Assembly (NCBI GenBank): GCA_021414145.1
Contig: JAIOOY010000097.1
Span: forward strand, 1-38,477
DNA: 38,477 nucleotides
Direction of reading: 5' to 3'
From: Methylophilales bacterium
GTDB lineage: Bacteria > Pseudomonadota > Gammaproteobacteria > Burkholderiales > Methylophilaceae
The position numbers were made by a program, and so were the translations under genes. Shown here piece after piece: positions 28,709 to 36,824 of the stretch. Each line of letters opens with the position of its first letter. The first letter of the stretch is position 1. Below the pieces are notes generated by a model. That model saw nothing but the letters and a program-made list of their open reading frames with translations. It made no database searches and was not told where the DNA came from.

Positions 28709-29554
28709 TTAAGTTCCCATTACATCTTGTGGTGGCAGTTTTTCCAGCAGCAAAGTGTGCAAACGGCGACTGTCGGCGCGGAGCGCGGTGAATCGCATAT
28801 CAGCGAAGACGATACTTTCACCACGCTTGGGTAAGCGCCCGAACTTGCTCACTACCAAACCACCTATGGTGGAAAATTCCTCGTCGCTAAAATCGGTATC
28901 CAGCGCTTCGTTAAAGTCTGATATTTCGGTCAGCGCCTTGACGCGGAATCGCCCGGCCGAGTCTTCAAAAATGTTGTCTTCGTCTTCATCGTAGTCGTAT
29001 TCGTCCTCAATGTCGCCGACGATTTGTTCAAGCACGTCCTCTATCGTCACCATGCCCGCCACACCGCCGTACTCGTCGACTACGATGGCGATATGATTGC
29101 GATTGCCACGAAATTCTTTTAGCAATACGTTCAATCGCTTAGATTCCGGGATGAATACCGCAGGGCGCAGCATATCGCGCACGTTAAAATCTTCCCCCGC
29201 ATAATAACGGAGCAAGTCTTTGGCTAACAGTATGCCGATGATGTCGTCTTTGTTGTCGTCAATCACAGGGAAGCGCGAGTGAGCGGTTTCGATGACGAAG
29301 GGAATGAATTTTTCAGGTGAATCGGAGATGTCGATCACGTCCATCTGCGAGCGCGGAATCATGATGTCGCGCACTTGAGTCTCGGAGACCTGCATCACGC
29401 CTTCAATCATGGAAAGCGCGTCGGCATCCAACAGATTATTTTCGAACGCTGAATGAAGAAGTTCTACCAGTTCCTCGCGGTCTTCAGGTTCGCGCGAGAG
29501 CCAGCCGGATAAGCGTTCCAGCCAGCTATGTTTACTACTTGAGTCGTCAGCCAT
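28709..29554 (-). CDS. corC: CorC/HlyC-type CBS-domain protein (YbeX-like)
   Basis: Cytoplasmic CBS-pair protein linked to Mg2+/Co2+ efflux and ribosome maturation in relatives. From the ATG at 29554 it has 281 residues. It has the opening VEGVM-type segment (MIEGVMQVSETQVRDIMIPRSQMD), of which VRDIMIPRSQM is the hallmark. Two CBS motifs follow, then DEYGGVAGMVTIEDVLEQIVG and the CorC_HlyC C-terminal domain. An ATG at 29566 is an alternative start. It overlaps ybeY by 8 nt. Confidence 0.92.
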   Translation of the reverse strand: MADDSSSKHSWLERLSGWLSREPEDREELVELLHSAFENNLLDADALSMIEGVMQVSETQVRDIMIPRSQMDVIDISDSPEKFIPFVIETAHSRFPVIDDNKDDIIGILLAKDLLRYYAGEDFNVRDMLRPAVFIPESKRLNVLLKEFRGNRNHIAIVVDEYGGVAGMVTIEDVLEQIVGDIEDEYDYDEDEDNIFEDSAGRFRVKALTEISDFNEALDTDFSDEEFSTIGGLVVSKFGRLPKRGESIVFADMRFTALRADSRRLHTLLLEKLPPQDVMGT

Positions 29555-30005
29555 GAGCGATGGCATTCTCCAGAATGAGATAGGGAGCAGGATAACCTAA
29601 ATCTGTGACGATTTGTGTTTCTAGCGCTTCCATGATCTCTGCAGCCGCATCGATTTCATGATCATGACCTTGCAGATGAAGCACGCCGTGTACGGTGAGG
29701 TGCGCGTAATGGGCTTCCAGAGTTTTGCCCTGTTCTACGGCTTCTTGCGCTACCACAGGCGCGCACAGCACGATGTCGCCCATGAGAGGAATTTCATTTA
29801 AGGGAAAAGTGAGGACATTGGTAGGGTAATCTTTGCTACGGTAATCACGGTTAAGCGCTTGGCCTTCAGCTGTATCCACGATGCGAATGGTGATTTCTGC
29901 ATCGGTTTGCAAGGCTGCGCGCACCCATTTTTTGAATTGGTGGCGCGTAGGCAGGTTTTCTGATGCGACTGCGTACTGCACCGTCAGTGAAAGTTTGGGC
30001 TTCAC
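29547..30005 (-). CDS. ybeY: Endoribonuclease YbeY
   Basis: Zinc endoribonuclease for 16S rRNA 3' processing and 70S quality control. The 152-residue product has the signature HGVLHLQGHDH with zinc ligands His106, His110 and His116. The upstream block LNRDYRSKDYPTNVLTFP is also typical. The start overlaps the phoH stop by 4 nt and the end overlaps corC, so phoH-ybeY-corC form one unit. Confidence 0.96.
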   Translation of the reverse strand: MKPKLSLTVQYAVASENLPTRHQFKKWVRAALQTDAEITIRIVDTAEGQALNRDYRSKDYPTNVLTFPLNEIPLMGDIVLCAPVVAQEAVEQGKTLEAHYAHLTVHGVLHLQGHDHEIDAAAEIMEALETQIVTDLGYPAPYLILENAIAHG

Positions 30006-30946
30006 CCTTCCTTGCTTTCGTACCGCTCATAAGCGTTCACAATCTTCTGTACGAGTGGGTGCCGCACCACATCCTCGGACAAGAACTGCGTAAATGCCAC
30101 ACCTCGGACGTCTTTCAATACCTCTTGCGCGATAATCAGCCCGCTTTTCTGTCCCCGCGCCAAGTCTATCTGCGTCACATCACCCGTAATCACTGCCTTG
30201 GAGCCAAATCCCATGCGCGTGAGAAACATCTTCATCTGCTCCGGCGTAGTGTTTTGCGCTTCGTCCAGAATGATGAAACTTTGGTTCAGGGTACGCCCCC
30301 GCATATAAGCCAGTGGCGCGACCTCAATCGCATTGCGCTCAAACATCTTGGCGACCGTATCAAAGCCCATCAAGTCATACAACGCGTCGTAGAGCGGGCG
30401 TAAATAGGGGTCAACTTTCTGTGCCAGATCGCCAGGCAGAAAGCCTAGCCGCTCGCCGGCTTCCACCGCAGGACGGACTAAAACTATCCTTTTCACCCTG
30501 TCGCGCGTCAATGCATCCACCGCACTTGCCACAGCTAAATAGGTCTTGCCCGTCCCCGCCGGTCCGATACCAAAGGTGATGTCAAAGTCTTGTACCTGCT
30601 GCAAATACGCCACTTGGCGTGGGGTGCGGCCATGCAGGTCACGACGGCGCGTCATCAGCAAGGGCATAGCCGAAGTAGCGATGCTCTCCGGCGACAATTT
30701 GCCCAATTCCACCAGTCCTAGCTGAATCGCTTCCAGTTCGATAGGTTTTTTGGCGCGTTCATAAAAATCCTGCAACAACTGGCTTGCCAGTCGCGTTTGT
30801 GGTTCTTCGCCAGACAGGTTAAAAATGTTACCGCGCCGCGCAATGACGACATCCAACGCCGCTTCAATCTGTTTCAGGTTTTCGTCAAGAATGCCGCATA
30901 GATTATTCAGGCGGGTGTTGTCTTCGGGAGTGAGGGTGATTTCCAA
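30002..30946 (-). CDS. PhoH-like ATPase (YbeZ)
   Basis: Predicted RNA-linked ATPase that partners YbeY. The 314-residue product has Walker A GPAGTGKT at 128-135 and Walker B IILDEAQ with Asp228 and Glu229. A putative KH-like N-terminal region comes first. The conserved RPAVEAGERLGFLPGD lies between the two motifs. It starts 5 nt after miaB and overlaps ybeY. The symbol used elsewhere is ybeZ or phoH; I leave it unset to avoid mixing the two families. Confidence 0.93.
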   Translation of the reverse strand: MEITLTPEDNTRLNNLCGILDENLKQIEAALDVVIARRGNIFNLSGEEPQTRLASQLLQDFYERAKKPIELEAIQLGLVELGKLSPESIATSAMPLLMTRRRDLHGRTPRQVAYLQQVQDFDITFGIGPAGTGKTYLAVASAVDALTRDRVKRIVLVRPAVEAGERLGFLPGDLAQKVDPYLRPLYDALYDLMGFDTVAKMFERNAIEVAPLAYMRGRTLNQSFIILDEAQNTTPEQMKMFLTRMGFGSKAVITGDVTQIDLARGQKSGLIIAQEVLKDVRGVAFTQFLSEDVVRHPLVQKIVNAYERYESKEG

Positions 30947-30951
30947 AGTGA

Positions 30952-32283
30952 TTAATCCACCAATTCGCCACTTAAATTATGCGGCCGCGCTTCGGTGATT
31001 CTTAAGTTTACAAATTGATTCACCAAGCTAGTATCCGCATTAAAAAATACGATACGGTTGCTGTCGGTACGCGCGGCGAGTTGGCCTTGATATTTTCGGG
31101 AAGGGTTCTCCACCAAAACTTTTTGCACCGACCCCACCATTTTTTGACTGTGCGCCAAGCCTTGTTTTTCGATGAGCGCCTGTATGCGTTCTAGCCGCGC
31201 TTGTTTGACTTCATGCGGTGTGTCGTCAGGCAAATACGCAGCGCTGGTGCCTGGGCGCTGGCTGTAGATGAAGCTGAAGCTGTAGTCGAAATTGACTTCA
31301 TCTACCAAACGCATGGTGGCTTCGAAGTCGGCCTCGGTTTCGCCGGGGAAGCCAACGATAAAGTCGGAAGAAAACAATAAATCTGGTCGCGCGGCACGTA
31401 GTTTTCGCACGGTGGATTTGTATTGCAGAGCGGTGTAATTGCGCTTCATCGCAGAAAGTACGCGGTCAGACCCGGCTTGCACTGGCAAATGCAGATGCGA
31501 CACCAGTTTGGGGATGCGGGTGAAGGCCTCTATCAAGCTGGGTGACATTTCATTGGGGTGTGAGGTGGTGTAGCGTAGGCGTTCGATACCCGGCATTTCG
31601 GCGATGTAGTCCAGCAATAACGCCAAGTCGGCGGTACCGCCGCTTTTCATCGCACCGCGGTAGCTGTTGACGTTCTGGCCTAATAAGGAAATCTCTTTCA
31701 CGCCTTGCTGCGCCAGTTGCGCAGCTTCTGTCAGGATGTCGTCGAACGGACGTGAGACCTCTTCGCCACGGGTATAGGGCACCACGCAGAACGTACAGTA
31801 TTTGCTGCAACCTTCCATAATGGATAGCGAAGCGGCAGCGCCATCCACGCGGGGTGGTGGTAAGTGGTCGAACTTCTCAATTTCGGGGAAACTGATATCC
31901 ACTTGCGCGCGGCCAGTACGGCGCTTTTCTGCGATAAGTTCCGGCAAGCGGTGCAAGGTTTGCGGGCCAAACACGATGTCCACCAGGGGTTCACGCGTCA
32001 CGATGGCCTGCCCTTCCTGGCTGGCTACGCAGCCGCCGACGCCGATGACCAGTTTGGGGTTGGCTTCTTTCAAGTCACGCAATCGACCGAGTTGGTGAAA
32101 TACTTTTTCCTGCGGTTTTTCGCGTACAGAACAAGTGTTAATCAATATCACATCGGCTTCGTCGGGGTTGTCGGTTTGGGTCATGCCGTCAGCGGCATGC
32201 ATCATGTCGGCCATGCGCGAAGAATCGTACTCGTTCATCGCGCAACCGAAGGTCTTGATGTAAAGTTTGGTGGGTGTGCTCAT
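30952..32283 (-). CDS. miaB: tRNA-2-methylthio-N6-dimethylallyladenosine synthase
   Basis: Radical SAM methylthiotransferase acting on A37 of tRNAs that read UNN codons. The 443-residue protein has the N-terminal MTTase cluster ligands Cys14, Cys51 and Cys85, the radical SAM ligands Cys159, Cys163 and Cys166 ([15 protein letters not shown]), and a C-terminal TRAM domain. A -10 TATAAT (32291-32296, minus strand) lies only 7 nt before the ATG and no ribosome binding site is visible, so the mRNA may be leaderless. Confidence 0.96.
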   Translation of the reverse strand: MSTPTKLYIKTFGCAMNEYDSSRMADMMHAADGMTQTDNPDEADVILINTCSVREKPQEKVFHQLGRLRDLKEANPKLVIGVGGCVASQEGQAIVTREPLVDIVFGPQTLHRLPELIAEKRRTGRAQVDISFPEIEKFDHLPPPRVDGAAASLSIMEGCSKYCTFCVVPYTRGEEVSRPFDDILTEAAQLAQQGVKEISLLGQNVNSYRGAMKSGGTADLALLLDYIAEMPGIERLRYTTSHPNEMSPSLIEAFTRIPKLVSHLHLPVQAGSDRVLSAMKRNYTALQYKSTVRKLRAARPDLLFSSDFIVGFPGETEADFEATMRLVDEVNFDYSFSFIYSQRPGTSAAYLPDDTPHEVKQARLERIQALIEKQGLAHSQKMVGSVQKVLVENPSRKYQGQLAARTDSNRIVFFNADTSLVNQFVNLRITEARPHNLSGELVD

Positions 32284-32290
32284 GGCGGCG

Positions 32291-32296
32291 ATTATA
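32291..32296 (-). promoter_or_regulatory. -10 box immediately before miaB
   Basis: TATAAT on the minus strand ends 7 nt before the miaB ATG at 32283. The expected start would fall at or next to the A of ATG. A convincing -35 is not visible at 16-18 nt. GGC (32287-32289) and GCC (32302-32304) flank the region as a weak inverted repeat. Confidence 0.45.
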
Positions 32297-32324
32297 CAAT
32301 AGCCCGATACCAGCCATGCCGCGG

Positions 32325-32330
32325 TATAAT
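32325..32330 (+). promoter_or_regulatory. -10 box of tRNA-Arg
   Basis: Perfect TATAAT exactly centred in CGCG (32320-32323) and CGCG (32332-32335). The predicted start near 32337 gives a 5' tRNA leader of about 29 nt. The -35 region is poor. It lies 28 nt from the divergent miaB -10 box. Confidence 0.55.
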
Positions 32331-32365
32331 TCGCGCCGCAGCAAAGTTGTATAGATGTAAGGTAC

Positions 32366-32443
32366 GCGCCCGTAGCTCAGCTGGATTAGAGTACTGCCCT
32401 CCGAAGGCAGGGGTCGGACGTTCGAATCGTCTCGGGCGCGCCA
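32366..32443 (+). tRNA. tRNA-Arg, anticodon CCG
   Basis: A full cloverleaf of 78 nt. The acceptor GCGCCCG (32366-32372) pairs with CGGGCGC (32433-32439), followed by discriminator G and an encoded CCA. The D arm is GCTC/GAGT. The anticodon stem CTGCC/GGCAG carries loop CTCCGAA, giving anticodon CCG for codon CGG. The T arm is GGACG/CGTCT with loop TTCGAAT. It is divergent from miaB. Confidence 0.96.
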
Positions 32444-32452
32444 ATCAATCTA

Positions 32453-32472
32453 GGACGGCAGGTTAATCGTCC
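32453..32472 (+). terminator. Possible weak terminator hairpin after tRNA-Arg
   Basis: GGACG (32453-32457) and CGTCC (32468-32472) pair around a 10-nt loop, 9 nt after the tRNA CCA. There is no T-run after it on the + strand, so a processing or stabilising role is as likely as termination. Confidence 0.3.
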
Positions 32473-32481
32473 ATGTCAGCA

Positions 32482-32904
32482 TTATAAATACGTCCATTCT
32501 TTCAACAATGCCGCTTGTCCGTAGTAAGCGCCATTTTCATCTGCCAGATTCCACACGGTGGCATTTTTCACCATAAAGCGCTTACCTGTAGCCGAAATCC
32601 GTACACCGGAATAGTCATCCACAAAACCATGCACCATCACCCTTGCCAGTAACCTGGCCCGGGCTTCCCGCTCCATAGCTTCGGCTGAAAAGCGCGAGGG
32701 CAGTTTTGTGAAAGCTGCCCAGTCCATTTCAAATAACTCCAGTGCGGTTGGGTTGGCATAGTTGAAGATGGGGTCGGACTCTATACCGTGTGACACCACT
32801 GCAAACGTTGCGGTGTGAAGGGTTTCAGCTTGCAGCACACGCCCCGTTAAGCGGTGGTAGCTGGCGCATAAAATGGCAATGTGGCGGGGCAGAAAGTCAC
32901 TCAT
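32482..32904 (-). CDS. MEKHLA-domain (PAS-like) protein
   Basis: The 140-residue product matches the MEKHLA family in its core: HGIESDPIFNYANPTALELFEMDWAAFTKLPSR, with FNYANPTALELFE and the F-x-LPSR-type end as the hallmark parts. A second block, DDYSGVRISATGKRFMVKNATVW, follows. The fold is PAS-like and the ligand is unknown. It has no signal peptide, so it is probably cytoplasmic. The start overlaps the stop of the beta-barrel gene by 4 nt (ATGA), indicating co-expression. Confidence 0.85.
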   Translation of the reverse strand: MSDFLPRHIAILCASYHRLTGRVLQAETLHTATFAVVSHGIESDPIFNYANPTALELFEMDWAAFTKLPSRFSAEAMEREARARLLARVMVHGFVDDYSGVRISATGKRFMVKNATVWNLADENGAYYGQAALLKEWTYL

Positions 32905-33746
32905 TGGAAGCGGTACAACCAGCTCATTCTGACTTCGGTACCGTCGTAGGAATGGCTGCCCTCAGCGTCAATCTGAAAATAGCGTAAGCCTACGTCCAGC
33001 GTATTGCTGGGATTAAGGCTGAAACTGCTACCTAGTTCCAGCATGTCGGCTACAGCATTAAGGCGGTAAGCGCGTCTTGCGCCAAATGCAGAATCATTCA
33101 TGACCGCTTTGGCGGCGTTGAGAAAGGCCGGAGTGGGGGTGGCGGTGAATACCTGGTCGCCATAAGTTCGGGAGAGATTGGTATAGAACGTGATTGCTGG
33201 CGAGTACTTAAAATCTGCCGCGATGGAGACTTTGAGTCTTTGCCAGTCGAACACATCATTGTCATCGGCATAACGGCGTTCCAAAGTGATTCCACCATGC
33301 GCGCGCAACTTATCGGTAAAACGCTGGCCAATGCCAGCGTCCAATGCTAGCACATTGCCGTTACGGATATCACTCCCCATAAAGTTAAGTCGCTGCGCAC
33401 TGATACCCGCATCAAACCACGGCGAGGTGTAGCCCACTATCGGCTGGATGCGGTACAAGGCACTCACACCAAGGTCTACGTGACTGATGTCGTCAAAGTG
33501 CTTGAACTCTGCTAACGCCGTTTCTGCACGTAGCAAAACGCCGCTGTTAGGGCTGAGGATGAAGCTACGGCTGACGTTTATATCCATGGCCAGAATATTG
33601 TCGGAGCTGATGTCATCGCTGGCTTCCGCACGGCTCACATTGCTGTCGTGCCGCAACGATAGCTCAGCTTCAATATGTGAGGCATCAGCTAAAGCGGTGC
33701 CTGTGACCAAGGTGGCGAGAAAAAAATAATGTCTGAAACAATGCAT
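32901..33746 (-). CDS. Predicted outer-membrane beta-barrel protein
   Basis: From the ATG at 33746 it has 281 residues. A signal peptide (about 1-20, ending TGTALA before DASH) is followed by alternating polar and hydrophobic strands, e.g. LGVSALYRIQPIVGYTSPWF. It starts with ELSLRHDSNVSRA, as in barrels that read RxDxNv after export. The end is SWLYRFQ, so the usual terminal aromatic is followed by Gln. An ATG at 33794 would add 16 residues. The exact family was not identified. Confidence 0.65.
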   Translation of the reverse strand: MHCFRHYFFLATLVTGTALADASHIEAELSLRHDSNVSRAEASDDISSDNILAMDINVSRSFILSPNSGVLLRAETALAEFKHFDDISHVDLGVSALYRIQPIVGYTSPWFDAGISAQRLNFMGSDIRNGNVLALDAGIGQRFTDKLRAHGGITLERRYADDNDVFDWQRLKVSIAADFKYSPAITFYTNLSRTYGDQVFTATPTPAFLNAAKAVMNDSAFGARRAYRLNAVADMLELGSSFSLNPSNTLDVGLRYFQIDAEGSHSYDGTEVRMSWLYRFQ

Positions 33747-33762
33747 TGCAGTATTGTAATGC
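33743..33762. promoter_or_regulatory. Operator-like dyad between barrel gene and FecR gene
   Basis: GCATTGCA (33743-33750) and TGTAATGC (33755-33762) form an inverted repeat with one mismatch around GTAT. A direct repeat is also present, AATGCATTGCA (33740-33750) and AATGCTTTGCA (33758-33768), 18 nt apart. The dyad covers the barrel gene start codon at 33746 and lies in the 39-nt divergent gap. Confidence 0.45.
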
Positions 33763-33785
33763 TTTGCAAAGTGAAGAGAGCCAGC

Positions 33786-34460
33786 ATGACGCATGATCCT
33801 GATGAGGCGCGCCGCCAGTTTCTGATTCAAGCCTTGGCTTTGGGCTTGTTTGCTGCAACACCTCTTGCTCGCGCTGGACAAGTGCCACGTCAGATGCCAG
33901 CGGGTAAATCCATCTATAGTTTGCAAGGCAGCTTATCGGTGAATGGCGTGACTGCTAATCTTGATACAGTCATCCACCCCAACGATACGTTGCTCACCGG
34001 CGCTAATAGCCAGGCGATTTTTGTGGTCGGTCACGATGCATTCATCCTGCGCGCCAATAGTGAGTTAAAACTCTCCAGCGAGGGTGCGTTGGTAGGTGGC
34101 TTGCGTCTGGCAACAGGTGCATTGCTTTCTGTTTTTGGCAAAAGTCGCCACCAGATTGCCACTTCGACTTCCACGATAGGCATTCGTGGCACGGGTGTTT
34201 ATGTCGAGGCGCAGCCGGATTTATCTTACGTTTGTACCTGCTATGGCACGACGGAAATCAGTGCCAATAACGGGGTAACAGAAACCGTTACTTCCCAGCA
34301 TCACGATGCACCAAAATACGTCACTAGCACTGGCGAAATCCGGGCTGCCGGATTCATTAACCACACAGACGAAGAGCTACTGCTGATTGAAACCTTGGTG
34401 GGTAGAACTACTCCATTTGCGTTGTTTGATGACTCGTACAATGGCCCCAAGCGTTATTAA
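33786..34460 (+). CDS. Secreted FecR-domain protein with Tat-type signal
   Basis: From the ATG at 33786 (GAGAG upstream) it has 224 residues. Twin arginines 9-10 in ARRQFLIQALALG and an ARA cleavage site at 28-30 suggest Tat export. A FecR domain follows (TVIHPNDTLLTGANSQAIF through ANSELKLSSEG, 61-100). Past it are YVCTCYG (Cys150, Cys152) and QHHDAPKYV (His172, His173, Asp174). The anti-sigma N-terminal domain and membrane helix of true FecR are absent, and no ECF sigma gene is nearby. It is divergent from the barrel gene. Confidence 0.8.
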   Translation: MTHDPDEARRQFLIQALALGLFAATPLARAGQVPRQMPAGKSIYSLQGSLSVNGVTANLDTVIHPNDTLLTGANSQAIFVVGHDAFILRANSELKLSSEGALVGGLRLATGALLSVFGKSRHQIATSTSTIGIRGTGVYVEAQPDLSYVCTCYGTTEISANNGVTETVTSQHHDAPKYVTSTGEIRAAGFINHTDEELLLIETLVGRTTPFALFDDSYNGPKRY

Positions 34461-34512
34461 AGAGTTTAAGGGCTGTCTTGGTAAAGCTGTAGCTTAGATT
34501 TATCTTAAGATT

Positions 34513-35121
34513 ATGATCATCTCGCACAAGTACCGGTTTATCTTTGTCAAAACCGCCAAAACGGCGGGTACCAGTATCGAGGTTTTTCTGTCGCAACATT
34601 GTGGGAAGTCAGACATCCTGACCCCCATCGCTCCACCCATCGAATCACACACGCCAAGGAATCATGCCGGCTTTTATAACCATATTCCTGCGCACGAGAT
34701 CCGGCAGATCATTGGTACTCAGGTTTGGGATTCATACTTCAAGTTTTGCGTCGAGCGTAATCCGTGGGACAAAGTACTTTCCGGTTATTTTTTCTGGAAA
34801 AACTGGAAATTCGAAAATATGACGTTCGAGCGCTACCTTGCGAACGGAGTTTTCCCGGTCAACTATATCCGGTATACCGAGCCGGACAATCCGCAACAGA
34901 TCATGGTGAACGAGGTGCTGCGTTACGAACAGTTGACTGAAGATTTGGGCCGTACGTTCAAGCAGTTGGGAATACCTTTCTCAGGTTCTTTGGGGGTTAA
35001 CGCAAAGTCTGAGTTCAGGAAAGACAAGCGACACTACCGCGATATATACACTACAGAACAGGCAGCTATCGTTGAAAAAGCCTTCTCGCAAGAGATTGCC
35101 ATGCATGGCTACCGGTTTTAG
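34513..35121 (+). CDS. Sulfotransferase, Sulfotransfer_2-like
   Basis: Predicted PAPS-dependent carbohydrate sulfotransferase. The 202-residue product has the 5'-phosphosulfate loop FVKTAKTAGTSIE at 11-23 and the 3'-phosphate motif ERNPWDKVLSGYF with Arg82 and Ser90. The ATG at 34513 follows TTGGTA-17 nt-TATCTT (34478-34506), which would put the transcript start at or near the ATG. No good ribosome binding site is seen. It ends 7 nt from the opposing second sulfotransferase. Confidence 0.8.
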   Translation: MIISHKYRFIFVKTAKTAGTSIEVFLSQHCGKSDILTPIAPPIESHTPRNHAGFYNHIPAHEIRQIIGTQVWDSYFKFCVERNPWDKVLSGYFFWKNWKFENMTFERYLANGVFPVNYIRYTEPDNPQQIMVNEVLRYEQLTEDLGRTFKQLGIPFSGSLGVNAKSEFRKDKRHYRDIYTTEQAAIVEKAFSQEIAMHGYRF

Positions 35122-35128
35122 CTCATTC

Positions 35129-35896
35129 TTATTGATGGTAATTGTGTAGGTTGTTCAGGCTATAGCCAAAACGCATCATCCGGCTTTCCAGAATATGCGC
35201 AAAATAGTTATCCGAGATTTCAGTTTTTATCTGGTCACGATATTGTAGCCATTGCTCAAAGTATTGCTCATTGAGCGACGGCTTAATCGGCTGTATAAGC
35301 TTTGTGGTCGGCACTCCGATAAATTTGTAGATAGCATCCAGAACCAATTGCGGATCGAGCATGAATTCCTCATATTTGAATATCAATTTATTGCGCAACT
35401 GCCGAGCATCCAGGTCAAAGCGCTCGTGGCAGATCAGCCAATGCTCCAGCAATTCCGGGATGGAGTTCTTGCTCCATTTTTGCGTAGCCAGCGATACCGC
35501 CACCGGATGCCGTAATAACACGATGAAATAGGCTTCCGGGAACAACGCTTGCAAAAAACGCGTACGGATCAGATTGGGCGGTGATTTTTCCACCAGTACC
35601 GGTTTGCTTAGATCCCAATATCGACCCCACTGCTGCATCAGGTTTTCCGCATTCTCCTTGGTGGCAAGTGCGGAATACTCATTGAGGAATGACTGCGGAT
35701 AAAATCCGAACTTGCCAGGCCCGCCATACACGTTCCCGCTGGGATAGACATTCTGCAAGTGCTGGCCTTCGTCCTCTGGTACACCAGTATCATGAAAGCC
35801 GCTCATCATCGGGTGGTCGCGCAGGCAACTATGCAGCAACGAAGTGCCACTCCTGTGCAGGCCGCAGATGAATACCAATTTATGGGTTTGTGCCAT
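35129..35896 (-). CDS. Sulfotransferase, Sulfotransfer_3-like
   Basis: From the ATG at 35896 it has 255 residues; a TTG two codons earlier is possible. The 5'-PSB motif CGLHRSGTSLLHSCLRDHP is near the start (11-29). The 3'-PB motif LLRHPVAVSLATQKW has Arg129 and Ser135. This is a different sulfotransferase family from its neighbour, so the pair did not arise by recent duplication. Acceptor unknown. It is divergent from the glycosyltransferase-like gene with 115 nt between. Confidence 0.82.
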   Translation of the reverse strand: MAQTHKLVFICGLHRSGTSLLHSCLRDHPMMSGFHDTGVPEDEGQHLQNVYPSGNVYGGPGKFGFYPQSFLNEYSALATKENAENLMQQWGRYWDLSKPVLVEKSPPNLIRTRFLQALFPEAYFIVLLRHPVAVSLATQKWSKNSIPELLEHWLICHERFDLDARQLRNKLIFKYEEFMLDPQLVLDAIYKFIGVPTTKLIQPIKPSLNEQYFEQWLQYRDQIKTEISDNYFAHILESRMMRFGYSLNNLHNYHQ

Positions 35897-36011
35897 GATC
35901 AATCAAGTGTTTATTTCAGAGTAGTTTCTCACAACTGTCTTCCTGCGCGCCATCTCGACCAATTCGCCTTAATCGGGCATGCTTATGGCAACAATACCAG
36001 TAAGATGAGCT

Positions 36012-36806
36012 ATGGACACCTCTAAAGTCACTATCATCCAGGCCTATGAAGCCCCTGCTGTACCGGGCTGGATAGCCCGCTGCCTCGCCTCGGTAAGGGA
36101 ATGGGCCGCCCTGCAAGGCCATGACTATCATTTCAGCCCCGAATTCTGGCGTTACTCCCCAGACTGGTTTCGTCGGCGTTGCGGCACAGAACTTGGCCCA
36201 ATGACTGACGTTGCGCGGTTGTACATGATGAAAGAGCAATTTGAACGGGGTGTGGAATGCGCGGTATGGATAGATGCCGATGTGTTGGTGTTCGATCCAC
36301 AAAATCTCAATATCCCCACTGAAGCAGATTTTTTTGGCATCGAGGAAGTCACTGTGTTGTCGTTTGATGATGGGTCAACGCAGATCTCGCCACCAGGGGT
36401 CAATGGCGCATTGCTGGGGGCACGCCGTGACAGTTCGATGTTTGACATTTACCTTGATGCCGTCGAATCCGTAGTGCGTGACTATCCAGAGTTGGTTCTA
36501 CCGCGCACCGTAGCGGGCCCGCCACTGCTCACGCAACTCGCAAAATCACATAACATTGAATGTCTTACCACTGTTGGCCTGTTCACCCCGAACATCCTGA
36601 ATGAAATCGCCTTGGGGATACCCCGCCTTCCTGCCATATTCGCCAAGAGCTTTGGGCATAAAGTGGCCGCCGCGAACTTATGCCATTTTTATCGTGATTT
36701 CTTGCCGGCAGGAACTGCCGCCCAATACGATGCCCTGATGCATAGAGCACTGGATCAACTCATAACAACAAAAGGGGATGTGGTTAACCTGCATTTTACC
36801 TGCTGA
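36012..36806 (+). CDS. GT-A glycosyltransferase-like protein
   Basis: The 264-residue product has the nucleotide-sugar pattern CAVWIDADVLVFDP with a DxD motif at Asp88 and Asp90. It opens with VTIIQAYEAPAVPGWIARCL. The LGPMTDVARLYMMKEQ stretch before the DxD recalls galactosyl- or GT32-like enzymes, and FYRDFLPAG lies near the end. No signal peptide or membrane helix is seen, so it is probably cytoplasmic. A family below GT-A fold cannot be assigned by eye. Confidence 0.65.
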   Translation: MDTSKVTIIQAYEAPAVPGWIARCLASVREWAALQGHDYHFSPEFWRYSPDWFRRRCGTELGPMTDVARLYMMKEQFERGVECAVWIDADVLVFDPQNLNIPTEADFFGIEEVTVLSFDDGSTQISPPGVNGALLGARRDSSMFDIYLDAVESVVRDYPELVLPRTVAGPPLLTQLAKSHNIECLTTVGLFTPNILNEIALGIPRLPAIFAKSFGHKVAAANLCHFYRDFLPAGTAAQYDALMHRALDQLITTKGDVVNLHFTC

Positions 36807-36824
36807 GATATATCTATAGCTTTA

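Noticed and set aside
31864-32466. A 200-codon + strand frame over miaB and the tRNA
   Set aside because: It runs antisense through miaB and then through the tRNA-Arg gene, so it cannot be a real protein gene.
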